DNA of 47,489 nucleotides, taken from positions 1 to 47,489 of the forward strand of contig DAOUKR010000005.1 in NCBI GenBank assembly GCA_034421095.1, read 5' to 3'. This stretch comes from JAGWBG01 sp034421095. GTDB taxonomy: Bacteria; Chloroflexota; Dehalococcoidia; Lucifugimonadales; JAGWBF01. Positions 8,371 through 16,134 of the stretch are shown in pieces (positions within the stretch are counted from its first letter, which is position 1; each line of letters opens with the position of its first letter). The notes under the pieces were generated by a model, which saw only the letters and a list, made by a program, of their open reading frames with translations, made no database searches and had not been told where the DNA came from. The position numbers and the translations under genes are program-made.

Positions 8371-8372
8371 TT
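8338..8372. repeat. Perfect 12-bp inverted repeat at the NYN fragment breakpoint
   Basis: AATTGGGATGCA (8338-8349) and TGCATCCCAATT (8361-8372) are exact inverted copies around an 11-nt spacer containing GTTAAC. It sits where recognisable NYN homology ends, so it may be a scar of an insertion or deletion. No T-run follows on either strand, so it is not a terminator. Confidence 0.55.
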
Positions 8373-8520
8373 CATTAGAAAACCTAACGTGCGCTGCGAA
8401 CAGCGGACATTAGGGAACATCACTTCAATATAGTAGCATCCAGTTAGGAGGCTGTCAAGTCTTCCCTGCCGAATTCAGCGTTAGTCCGACTGATGATGCA
8501 TCTAAAACATCGGAGATTGG

Positions 8521-9570
8521 TCAGAACACCCCTTGAAGTGCTTGCTCCAGCTCATCAAACGTGGCAAAAGCCTCGAATCTGTCGGTTACGATGCCTTGCC
8601 TGTCAATTACAAATGTCCATTCCGCGCTGGGCAATCTCCACTCGAGGACCGTCGGTGAGATACGCGCCTTGGTGAGGTCCCCCTGTATCTCGTCCGGGTT
8701 ATCGTAAAAGTCCACGTGGATGAAGTTGGCCTGGCCCTTGTATTCATCCTTCAATTCCTGCAACACGTCAACCTGTGGGCCACAGACGGCGCTGATGCAG
8801 AAAGCGGGGCTGGCCATGACCACTACGGTTGGCAAGCCGCTTGCAATCGCTTCGGATATGGTCGTTTGATAAAGGTCGGGGTCTCGTAGAGACCCGGTAG
8901 TAAGCTGGCTGATGCTCTCAACACTATCCAGGGTCTTGTTCCGGCTCTCTATCGCCGGCGACCCTACCGCTACGGCCAACGGGGTTTCCTTGACCTCGAA
9001 ATCCAGGTCCGTCCGCCTATCCTGCCCTTCATCGTCCCTGATGCTTATCTCTATGCTCCAATTCCCCGGTGCATCAAAGGTTAGCTGGGTGGTGTAGAAT
9101 CCCCGGCTCCCGTAGGGCCAGGGTCGAAACACTGCGGTGGACGTCTCTTTGGGGACCCTTTCAGAGCCATCGCCGATTTGGAAGTAGGATGAGACGGTGG
9201 CTGACGACGCCCGCACCAGGTCATCGGTGGTTGTCAACACAAATCCTATCCTGCTTTCTCCGACTCCCAGGTCGGGTGTCCCGAATATGGCTTGCAGGCC
9301 GTCCGGCGACATGGGGCCTTTTATCAGAGGTATCTCACCGGGCAGAAGGTGTGTTGTGCCCGGTGTGGAGGCCGGAGTGACAGTGGAGGTCTCCGGCGTT
9401 TGGGTCGGTGCCGGTATTGGAGTGGACGTGGGACTCTCCTGTGTGGGTCCCACGTCCTGCTCGGAGTCCGTCGAACACGCAACGACAACTATGAGGGCCA
9501 TCAGTGCGACCGCCAGAAGAGTCTTGACCTTGGTGTTGGCGCTTAGCAAGGGAATCACATCAAACCTCAA
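8521..9570 (-). CDS. Thioredoxin-fold lipoprotein
   Basis: This 349-residue exported protein starts with a hydrophobic signal peptide ending in the lipobox VVAC (Cys about residue 32), then a Thr/Pro/Ser linker (about 35-70). The middle is a beta-rich domain (about 75-200). The C-terminal third is thioredoxin-like: VVVMASPAFCISAVCGPQVD carries a C-x4-C pair (about 256 and 261), followed by ANFIHVDFYDNP and a WTFVIDRQGIV strand. The spacing C-x4-C differs from the usual C-x2-C, so disulphide exchange may be altered. Its ATG overlaps the stop of the upstream lipoprotein gene by 4 nt (ATGA), which fixes the start and shows translational coupling. It probably acts outside the membrane in thiol chemistry or metal handling. 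Substrate unknown. Confidence 0.8.
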   Translation of the reverse strand: MRFDVIPLLSANTKVKTLLAVALMALIVVVACSTDSEQDVGPTQESPTSTPIPAPTQTPETSTVTPASTPGTTHLLPGEIPLIKGPMSPDGLQAIFGTPDLGVGESRIGFVLTTTDDLVRASSATVSSYFQIGDGSERVPKETSTAVFRPWPYGSRGFYTTQLTFDAPGNWSIEISIRDDEGQDRRTDLDFEVKETPLAVAVGSPAIESRNKTLDSVESISQLTTGSLRDPDLYQTTISEAIASGLPTVVVMASPAFCISAVCGPQVDVLQELKDEYKGQANFIHVDFYDNPDEIQGDLTKARISPTVLEWRLPSAEWTFVIDRQGIVTDRFEAFATFDELEQALQGVF

Positions 9571-10901
9571 ATCCCGGACTCATATATGCCAAAGGTGAAG
9601 GCATACAGAGCGAAATGGGAGGAGTTGGAGCTTAGTTTCAGGTCGTAGGTCCCGTATTCCGGGGCCTCTATTATGGAATACAACCTTGGCTCGTCGATGT
9701 ACAGGAAGCTCCTGCCGTCCTCCTCTATGACTACATCCTCCCCTTTGTTCGAGTCCGTCAGGTATTCTTCATCCAGAGTGACCAGCACCTTAAAGGGCCC
9801 TGCGCCTGGTCCTTCGGGTTTGATGACGGCGTTGGCGCTTTTGGCAGACATCCTCAAGAAGATATAGTCCTCATAGTTGGTCGTCTCCCTAGCATGTCTG
9901 AGGCTCTCCGGGCCGTTATGCCAGGGCCCCTGCAGGAAGATGCGGTCTCCAAAGTGGTCATCCGGGTCAACGTAGTCAACGACCCTGTTCTGGCCCTCGT
10001 AGTACTCACGGTTCCAGACATACCCTCCCAGGCCGTACAAGGCATCGTTGTAGCCGCGCAGATGCCCGGCGTATAGCTCCCGCGTAACGCGGGCCGAGCG
10101 GTCCCGGGGGAAGGAAGAATCATACGCCTGGTCTTCCTGGGGGGTGTCATCCACCGCCGATAGGTCCACCCCAGCCTGTTGTAGGAAGGAGCGGATTTTC
10201 GCCTCCGTCTCGGCGTAGGCTCCCTCGCCAAAGTGGGTGTACCGGAGTATTCCGTCCTTGTCTATGAGGTACTTGGCGGGCCAGTAACGGTTCTCATAGG
10301 ATCTCCAGGTAATATAGTCGTTGTCCAGGGCCACCGGCCAGGCTATATCGTGCTCCTTAGTTGCCTCATCCACGTTTTCCAACTTTTTCTCGAAGTCGAA
10401 TTCGGGGGTGTGGACTCCCAGTATGACCAGCCCATGATCGGCGTATTTCGCGTGCCATTCCCTGAGATAAGGGAACGTGCGGATGCAGTTGACGCAGGTG
10501 TAGGTCCAGAAGTCTATCAGGACTACCTTTCCCTTGAGGTCGCCTATTTTCAGGGGTTGCGAGTTGAGCCAGGCATGTATACCTGCAAGCTCCGGCGCCG
10601 GATGCCCTATTCCTACTTGTGGTTCGGGGGTAGGAGCGGGCGTCGCCTCCTCCGTGTCGGCGGTAGGTATGACCGTCTCGCCTTCCTGTGGTGTCTCTGT
10701 CGGAGTCTCACCTTCGGACTCAGGGTCGGAGGCCGTTGGGCCCGGGGTTGGCGTTGTCTGTTGCTGGTCTGAGGCCGGGGGGCTGGTTCCCTCCGGGGTC
10801 GGTCCTTCCGACGACCCTTCACACGCGGCTACGACCAGAGCAAGGATTAGCAGTAGGGCAACGGCTACCATATAGAAGTGTATGCTTTTTATCGTGTTCA
10901 T
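9567..10901 (-). CDS. TlpA/DipZ-like thioredoxin lipoprotein
   Basis: This is an exported thiol-disulphide protein of 444 residues. The signal peptide ends in lipobox VVAAC (Cys about 27). A Pro/Thr/Glu linker runs to about residue 95. A TlpA-like thioredoxin domain follows, with the active site WTYTCVNCIR near 132-141. The rest (about 235-444) resembles the carbohydrate-binding-like C-terminal domain of mycobacterial DipZ, including RNRVVDYVDPDDHF-like and GPGAGPFKVLV patches. The CcdA-type membrane domain that DipZ carries at its N-terminus is absent here and no ccdA is nearby. No Shine-Dalgarno is visible before the ATG. TACTAT lies 6 nt upstream of the start, so a leaderless mRNA is possible. 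It forms an operon with the next thioredoxin-fold lipoprotein. Confidence 0.85.
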   Translation of the reverse strand: MNTIKSIHFYMVAVALLLILALVVAACEGSSEGPTPEGTSPPASDQQQTTPTPGPTASDPESEGETPTETPQEGETVIPTADTEEATPAPTPEPQVGIGHPAPELAGIHAWLNSQPLKIGDLKGKVVLIDFWTYTCVNCIRTFPYLREWHAKYADHGLVILGVHTPEFDFEKKLENVDEATKEHDIAWPVALDNDYITWRSYENRYWPAKYLIDKDGILRYTHFGEGAYAETEAKIRSFLQQAGVDLSAVDDTPQEDQAYDSSFPRDRSARVTRELYAGHLRGYNDALYGLGGYVWNREYYEGQNRVVDYVDPDDHFGDRIFLQGPWHNGPESLRHARETTNYEDYIFLRMSAKSANAVIKPEGPGAGPFKVLVTLDEEYLTDSNKGEDVVIEEDGRSFLYIDEPRLYSIIEAPEYGTYDLKLSSNSSHFALYAFTFGIYESGI

Positions 10902-11063
10902 ATACTAAATAGTAGGGCCAAATGTATGCAAAAGAGTGACGATATTGTTACAAGAGTATTAACATATCTTCTGCCGCGCTGGCAGGCATCCATTTGGCTC
11001 GTTCTCCTCCCTATATTTGATAGATGCCCCACCACGTCCGTAAGATTCACTTCTCTTACACGT

Positions 11064-12527
11064 CTAGTGACGAACTTCCTCAAATCTAAGCCATAACGCC
11101 GTGCAGTCAGGCCCTCCGACCCCATCTTTCACCCTGGCCCAGTGGGCTATACGATGGCCCACCACCCAGGCGATGCCCCGCTCAGATACTACCAGGGGGA
11201 CCCTGTCGCGCCATTCCCTGGGTATCTTCTCGTTTACATAGAAGTCCTGCAGCTTCTTCTCGCCGTCCATGCCGAAAGGCTGAAAGCGGTCGCCCGGCCT
11301 CCGGGTGCGTATCAGCGGGCTGTCTCCTATTGCGTCCAGGCTCAGGCTGGCTACCAACGGGTCATTTATCCGGACATCCGGCGACGCTACAAGACGGGCA
11401 GTAATCCGCCATCCGGGAATCTCGGTGACTTCCTCATCCTCAGACGCAGGCAGGGGGAGTCGGTGCTCTCCCTCCAATGAGGGGGAGGGATTGGGGGCCT
11501 TCACCCTTCGGACAAGTATTAGCTGTCCATAGCCGGTTTGGAGGCGCAGGCCCCTGGGCAGGTCCATGTACTTTCCGGGCGGCCCGGCAGCCAAGTCTTC
11601 CATGGCCTTGAGGTGGACCTCCTCCAGCCTGCGAGTGTCCCCCACAAGCTGTTGATAGGCCTTTCGCAACGTCATCCGCCTCAAAAGTGGATGGAGAGAA
11701 GCCAGGATACCGGAGTCCAGGACAATCGAATGGTCTCGCTGCTCCGCCAGGGTGGGCCAGACCCTAGCAACCTCCCCCTCCAGATAGGCCACGTTCATGG
11801 CCGAGGAGTGGGCCAGACGCACCAGGGCATCCCTTATCCTGGGATTGTAGCCCTCCAGGGCGGGCAGAAGCTCGTGGCGCACCCGGTTGCGTGTGAAGCG
11901 CAGGAGTCGGTTTCCGGGGTCCTCTCGGAAGGCAATCCCACGCTGCCGGCAGTAGGCTGCCGTCTCGCTTTTCATAACGTCGAGGAGGGGCCTTATCAGG
12001 ACCGCCTCCCGGTCTCCCTCCCGACTCCGCCACGTGGAGACCTCCTCCATACCCCGCAGCCCGTGAACACCGCTCCCCCGAATGACGTGCATGAGCACCG
12101 TTTCTGCCAAATCGTCGGCGGTATGACCCAGGGCCAGAGCCACGGCGCCGTTCCGTTCCGCCACTTCCGCAAGGAAGCCATACCGTACTTCCCGTGCCGC
12201 CTCCTCGAAGGACGAAATCCCCATTTTTCTCTGGTACGCCACCGGGTCGGCCTTTCCTATCGTTGCAGGAAGGCCCAGTTGGTCGGCCACTGCGGAAGCG
12301 AAACGGGCGTCCTCCTCCGCTTCTTCTCTGAAATTATGGTTCAGGTGAGCTACGTGGAGCCGCAGTCCTGCACTGTCTCTCAGACTGAGCAGGGAATGAA
12401 GCAGGGCCATGGAGTCCGGGCCACCCGATAGGGCTACTACCAGGAGTTTGTCGTCGCAGGTGTCCTTTCCAATGTACCCGGCGCGTTCCAGGGAGACCTT
12501 TACCCTTGCTTCCACCGATTCCAACAA
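11064..12527 (-). CDS. tilS: tRNA(Ile)-lysidine synthetase
   Basis: TilS converts C34 of the tRNA-Ile with CAU anticodon to lysidine using ATP and lysine, so that it reads AUA. The PP-loop ATP-binding motif ALSGGPDSMALLH lies near residue 32. HNFREEAEEDARF and GHTADDLAETVLMHVIRGSG are the conserved N-type ATPase and tRNA-contacting segments. The C-terminal TilS domain (RRPGDRFQPFGMDGEKKLQDF and GIAWVVGHRIAHW) is complete, giving 487 residues. The start is TTG behind GGGAGCAGG. The gene follows the histidine phosphatase gene by 18 nt in the same direction, so the two are probably one operon. In many bacteria tilS adjoins hpt and ftsH. That is not so here. Confidence 0.95.
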   Translation of the reverse strand: MLESVEARVKVSLERAGYIGKDTCDDKLLVVALSGGPDSMALLHSLLSLRDSAGLRLHVAHLNHNFREEAEEDARFASAVADQLGLPATIGKADPVAYQRKMGISSFEEAAREVRYGFLAEVAERNGAVALALGHTADDLAETVLMHVIRGSGVHGLRGMEEVSTWRSREGDREAVLIRPLLDVMKSETAAYCRQRGIAFREDPGNRLLRFTRNRVRHELLPALEGYNPRIRDALVRLAHSSAMNVAYLEGEVARVWPTLAEQRDHSIVLDSGILASLHPLLRRMTLRKAYQQLVGDTRRLEEVHLKAMEDLAAGPPGKYMDLPRGLRLQTGYGQLILVRRVKAPNPSPSLEGEHRLPLPASEDEEVTEIPGWRITARLVASPDVRINDPLVASLSLDAIGDSPLIRTRRPGDRFQPFGMDGEKKLQDFYVNEKIPREWRDRVPLVVSERGIAWVVGHRIAHWARVKDGVGGPDCTALWLRFEEVRH

Positions 12528-12545
12528 CCTGCTCCCAGCAAGGGC

Positions 12546-13181
12546 TTAGTTTCCGTCCGGGGCATCTTGGGATAGATGGCACCTGTCATTGATGGTAATC
12601 ACCTGGCGAGACCTGGGGGTGGCCTGTAGAACACTCACGGATGCCAGGTCAACCCTCAACATGTGGAATCTGGAGAGGGGGAGGCCGATGAACTTGCAGA
12701 GTATGGCACGGATGGCGAAGTTGTGGGATACCGCGACGACAGTCCCGTCCCGATGGGTCTTTTCGACGTCTTCAATGGCGATCCATGCCCTGTCCTGCAG
12801 CTGCCTTATTGACTCTCCACCGGGGAAGACCACATCCGAGGGATCTTCCCTCCAGGCATTATAGATGTCCGTATACTGTGTCCGCATCTGCTGTCCGGTT
12901 ATGCCCTCCAGCTTCCCCAGGTTGGCCTCTTTGATGCCTTCCAGTGGCACCACTGGGACGGAAAGCCCACGGGAAATTTCCTGGGCCGTCATAAGGGTCC
13001 TGGTCAGAGGGCTGGCATAGATGGCATCAGGCTTCATGGAAAGGAGGGCTTTGGGTATCCGCCTGGCCTGCATAATACCGTAGTCGCTCAGGCCTATCTG
13101 GCTCTGGCCCTGGAACCTGCCTTCCTTGTTCCAGGGGGTCTCTCCATGCCTTACCAGTATCAGACGCATATACTCTTTCAT
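12546..13181 (-). CDS. Histidine phosphatase (phosphoglycerate mutase family)
   Basis: The protein belongs to the cofactor-dependent mutase/phosphatase superfamily. The catalytic signature LVRHGETPWN lies near the start, the proton-donor segment ASPLTRTLMTA and SIRQLQDR lie in the middle, and the second catalytic His is in VAVSHNFAIRAIL. Substrate cannot be read from sequence. Relatives include phosphoglycerate mutase-like enzymes, alpha-ribazole phosphatase (CobC) and broad phosphatases. I chose ATG 13181 (MKEYMRLILVRHGE). ATG 13169 is an equally possible start, because the Shine-Dalgarno is weak for both. It lies directly upstream of tilS. Length about 211 residues. Confidence 0.9.
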   Translation of the reverse strand: MKEYMRLILVRHGETPWNKEGRFQGQSQIGLSDYGIMQARRIPKALLSMKPDAIYASPLTRTLMTAQEISRGLSVPVVPLEGIKEANLGKLEGITGQQMRTQYTDIYNAWREDPSDVVFPGGESIRQLQDRAWIAIEDVEKTHRDGTVVAVSHNFAIRAILCKFIGLPLSRFHMLRVDLASVSVLQATPRSRQVITINDRCHLSQDAPDGN

Positions 13182-13387
13182 CCTGTACTCTGGATAGGTC
13201 TCCGGGAATACGGGCTTAAGTGCCCCGTACAAGGCCCCCTGTTACCGGGACGGTGCTACCCCTTATGATGATACCGAAAGGAGTTGGATACACCCATCTT
13301 AGCAGCCGGACATTCCAGCGTCAAAGTAGTGGACGCCGGGAGTACGGGGGTTTCGGTGGACAAATTACGGGTGAGACTATAGACTTT

Positions 13388-13401
13388 GGGGGTTAACCCC
13401 C
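13388..13401. promoter_or_regulatory. Perfect 14-bp palindrome upstream of the Ldh2 gene
   Basis: GGGGGTTAACCCCC is a perfect palindrome 53 bp before the Ldh2-family start codon and just downstream of a weak promoter-like pair (TGGACA 13357-13362, TATAGA 13378-13383, spacing only 15). Its position suggests an operator near the transcription start. No regulator gene is adjacent. Confidence 0.35.
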
Positions 13402-13453
13402 GCAATTGAAATCACCACTTCCCATTAAAGCAGAGGCAAGGAGGTAACGAGAT

Positions 13454-14506
13454 ATGCCGGTGTTCCCCCATGAGTACCTTCACAGGGTAACCTATCATAT
13501 CTACCGGGCGGAGGGAGTCTCCGACGAGGAGGCCCAGGTCGTGGCGACCCACCAGGTGAAGGCCAATCTGGTGGGCCACGATTCCCACGGAGTCATCCAC
13601 ATTCCCGAATACGTGGAGCGCATTCACCGGGGTCACATAGTGCCCGGAGCCCCCTTTGAGGTGGTGAAAGAGTCTCCCACCACAGCGCGCGTCGACGGAC
13701 ACTGGGGATTCGGTTTCGTAGTAACCGAAAGGGTCATGCGCATGGCAATCGAAAAGGCCAAGACCAATAACGTAGCTGCAATGACCATCTTCCAGCAGAG
13801 CCACATTGGCCGCCTGGGAGACTATCCCACCATGGCCGTAGAGGAAGGCATGATTGGCATTATCACGGCCGACTCGGGCGCCGGCCCGAAGGCCGTTGCC
13901 CCCTTCGGAGGAAGGGAACGCAGGCTGGGAACCAACCCTATATGTATAGGAGTCCCCAGTGACACCGAGGGGACTGTGCTTCTCGACATGGCTACCAGCG
14001 CCGTGGCTGCCGGCAAGGTGAGCCTGGCGAGGAACCGCCGAGAAGAGATTCCCAGCAGCTGGGTGATAGACAAGGATGGCAACCCCACTACCGACCCCAA
14101 TGACTACTACGAGGGTGGGGCCATTCTGCCGGTGGGCGCAGACCAGGGGCACAAGGGCTTCGGCCTCTCGTTTATGGTGGAGATGTTCTCAGGAATCCTG
14201 ACGGGCCTGGGATTCGGGATAGACCCACTTGCCCGCCACAATGACGGCTGCTTTATCGCGGTGTTCAACGTGGAGGCTTTTCGTCCCCTGGCGGAGTTCA
14301 AACAGGAGATGGGTGAGTTCGCCAGGTACATCAAGGACACTCCGCCCGCCAAGGGCTTCAGTGAGGTGCTGTACCCGGGGGAGATAGAGTGGCGCAACGA
14401 GCAGCAGCGCCGGCGCGATGGTGTCTACATAGAGGACGAGACATGGGAACAGATTTCTGCCCTTATCGAGCAGCACAAGCTGTGGGAGACCATCGGGCAA
14501 CCCTAG
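13454..14506 (+). CDS. Malate/L-lactate dehydrogenase family (Ldh2/YlbC type) oxidoreductase
   Basis: The protein is an NAD(P)-dependent 2-hydroxyacid oxidoreductase of the Ldh2 superfamily, unrelated to classical Rossmann-fold LDH/MDH. Family hallmarks are HQVKANLVGHDSHGVIHIPEYV (substrate His region, about residues 35-56), ESPTTARVDGHWGFG, GRRERRLGTNPICIG-like nucleotide-binding segment (FGGRERRLGTNP), LLDMATSAVAAGKV and QGHKGFGLSFMVE. Length 350 is typical. A strong Shine-Dalgarno (AAGGAGGT) precedes ATG 13454. Relatives act on malate, lactate, ureidoglycolate, delta1-piperideine-2-carboxylate or sulpholactate, so the substrate is open. It stands alone on its strand, followed by a bidirectional terminator. 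Confidence 0.93.
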   Translation: MPVFPHEYLHRVTYHIYRAEGVSDEEAQVVATHQVKANLVGHDSHGVIHIPEYVERIHRGHIVPGAPFEVVKESPTTARVDGHWGFGFVVTERVMRMAIEKAKTNNVAAMTIFQQSHIGRLGDYPTMAVEEGMIGIITADSGAGPKAVAPFGGRERRLGTNPICIGVPSDTEGTVLLDMATSAVAAGKVSLARNRREEIPSSWVIDKDGNPTTDPNDYYEGGAILPVGADQGHKGFGLSFMVEMFSGILTGLGFGIDPLARHNDGCFIAVFNVEAFRPLAEFKQEMGEFARYIKDTPPAKGFSEVLYPGEIEWRNEQQRRRDGVYIEDETWEQISALIEQHKLWETIGQP

Positions 14507-14537
14507 CCGCGACCCTCTGAAGTCTCAGCAAAAGTAG

Positions 14538-14564
14538 AGTCGCCCGGTGTCTGTCCGGGCGACT
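14538..14564. terminator. Bidirectional terminator hairpin between convergent genes
   Basis: AGTCGCCCGG (14538-14547) pairs exactly with CCGGGCGACT (14555-14564) around a 7-nt loop. It lies between the convergent Ldh2 gene and zinc-ribbon gene. CAAAAG stands on the left flank and TTGCT on the right, so the T-tracts are weak. Confidence 0.6.
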
Positions 14565-14580
14565 TGCTACGTTCAAACGT

Positions 14581-14793
14581 CTAGCCGGTGAAGAAGTCGA
14601 AGATGTTGCCCAGTGTGGAGCTATCCCCCTTGTATATCTCGGTGTAGCCGCAGCTGGTGCAGGATACGGCCATGAACTTCTTGTTCTGTATGTCAAAGAA
14701 CCTGGAGTATTTCCCGGTGGTGCGAATCTCGTTGGTCTCGTACTCCGTGTGCTTGCACTTGGGACAGGAAAAGGCAATCTTGGAAGCAGCCAA
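14581..14793 (-). CDS. Zinc-ribbon protein of the DUF2082 family
   Basis: This small protein of 70 residues carries two CxxC knuckles: FSCPKCKH (about 10-13) and VSCTSCGYTE (about 45-48). Between them lies the family-typical segment EIRTTGKYSRFFDIQNKKF. Such proteins are predicted nucleic-acid-binding zinc ribbons, with no defined role. The start is TTG 14793, chosen because GGAGG lies 9 nt upstream and the protein then begins at the usual family start. It is downstream of the HAD gene on the same strand, with a 96-nt gap. A TTGACA box lies at 14866-14861. Confidence 0.85.
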   Translation of the reverse strand: MAASKIAFSCPKCKHTEYETNEIRTTGKYSRFFDIQNKKFMAVSCTSCGYTEIYKGDSSTLGNIFDFFTG

Positions 14794-14889
14794 TTCAGTA
14801 TCCTCCAGTCTGACTGAATCATATTCACTGTAATTCCAGCGTAACGGACGGGTTGTGCGATGTCAAGGAAGAAAGAGACCAGGTGGCAG

Positions 14890-15648
14890 CTATTGGGATG
14901 CCAGGGCGAGGCTCTGGATGGCTGCGCCGACCTGTCCCAAAGAGGCCACGGTTATGTCGGGCTGCACGTCAACCTTCGTCCGTCGCTCGTCGTGGGTCTC
15001 AATCCAGATAGTCTTCAGTCCCACCTGTCTGGCCCCCAACACGTCGTTCAGCAGATGGTCTCCCACGTGTACCACCTCTTCCGTGGGAACACCGAGTTGG
15101 GCGATGGTCTGAAGGAATATCTCCCTGGAGGGCTTTGCTAGCCGCACCTCGTCGGAAAAGATCAGCACGTCGAAATACTTCAACATCCCCAGCTGCTCCA
15201 TGTAGGCCCGAAAGGTGACTCCGGGGGTCATGCCAGTGTTGGATATGAGAGCTATCCGGTATCCACTCTCCCTCACGTTATCCAGAACACTCACGGCGTC
15301 GGGATGAGGAGGAGGCGGGTAATCAAACAGGGAATCGGCATAAGTGGTGGTGATTTGCTCTATCACCCTTTCCGGTAGCCGCTCCACAAGACCGGCATCT
15401 ATATGACCTATGAATATCTCTATTTGCTCTCTGAAGGTGACATCCCGCTCCTCGGCTCGAATGTCGTGGCAGGTACGATAACACTGCCGGTACGCTTCGC
15501 GGATCTGGTCCTCGGAGAACTCCTCTCCCACTTCTTCCAGCACCTGTTTTGCGCCATCAAGGCGCACCTGCATCCTTGCCAGGCCAAGCTCCCGGTTATC
15601 CATGAGAAGAGTTTGCCACAGGTCGAAAGTAACGCCTCTGATAGACAA
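14890..15648 (-). CDS. HAD-superfamily hydrolase (haloacid dehalogenase/phosphatase type)
   Basis: All four HAD motifs are visible: motif I VTFDLWQTLL near the N-terminus with the nucleophilic Asp, motif II ALISNTG, motif III Lys in LAKPSREIF, and motif IV HVGDHLLNDVLGA. A helical cap lies between motifs I and II. Motif I has D-x-W in place of D-x-D, as in haloacid dehalogenase-like and some phosphatase branches. The open frame extends to 15789, but I place the start at TTG 15648 because homology begins right there and GGGAG lies 9 nt upstream. That gives 252 residues. Substrate unknown. Confidence 0.85.
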   Translation of the reverse strand: MSIRGVTFDLWQTLLMDNRELGLARMQVRLDGAKQVLEEVGEEFSEDQIREAYRQCYRTCHDIRAEERDVTFREQIEIFIGHIDAGLVERLPERVIEQITTTYADSLFDYPPPPHPDAVSVLDNVRESGYRIALISNTGMTPGVTFRAYMEQLGMLKYFDVLIFSDEVRLAKPSREIFLQTIAQLGVPTEEVVHVGDHLLNDVLGARQVGLKTIWIETHDERRTKVDVQPDITVASLGQVGAAIQSLALASQ

Positions 15649-15794
15649 TTTCTTCAACTCCCGGACACATTCATGAAGTAATGAGGTAATTGTACACCAA
15701 ATCGGCCCCTTTGTGGCTACTCTCCAGGGTATTTTCATTGTCGCCATGTCCGCCGAGCACAGGCAAACTTGAGCGACTTTTACTGTCACCTCGA

Positions 15795-16050
15795 ATCCGC
15801 CAAAGGCGGAAGAGGTCTAGGACGCGTTGACACTAATGGCGGGGGCAAGGCAGCCATCCGCCGGAGGCGGACCTTTATGTCCGTTATTCCGGCCCCCGTA
15901 TCAAATACGGGGCAGGCTTTGAGCCGGAATCCACCCCAACCCTGAATTCTGGCTTTCGCCAGAATGACGGAGAAGGACTGTGCCCCCGCGGGTGTCCAGG
16001 TTGCCAGTCCCTACTTGCCTGTCGGCAGACAGGTCGGGAAATTGCTAGTG
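15795..16050. repeat. Cluster of palindromic repeats upstream of nadE
   Basis: The 486-nt gap before nadE holds no gene but several repeat units: CCGCCAAAGGCGG (15797-15813 area), CCGCCGGAGGCGG (around 15858), a CCCCGTATCAAATACGGGG block near 15895, the perfect hairpin ATTCTGGC-tttc-GCCAGAAT (15946-15965) followed by GAC, and GCCTGTCGGCAGACAGG (around 16017-16034). The same blocks recur at 4604-4770, 43257-43314 and 47345-47489. The open frame of nadE runs back into this region only by chance. Confidence 0.65.
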
Positions 16051-16096
16051 CCAACAGGCCCTAAAACCCTTGGCCAAACACCACCAATTGCAAGTG

Positions 16097-16105
16097 TGTT
16101 ATACT
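16097..16105 (+). promoter_or_regulatory. Extended -10 promoter for nadE
   Basis: TGTTATACT is an extended -10 element (TG-n-TATACT). It lies 30 nt before the chosen nadE start, so transcription would begin near 16112. No -35 box at the right distance is apparent, which is usual for extended -10 promoters. Confidence 0.5.
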
Positions 16106-16134
16106 CTCAGTCAAACAGCTTACAGGTAGCCAAG

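Noticed and set aside
15964..16134. 57-codon N-terminal extension of nadE
   Set aside because: It translates repeat sequence and lies upstream of the promoter.
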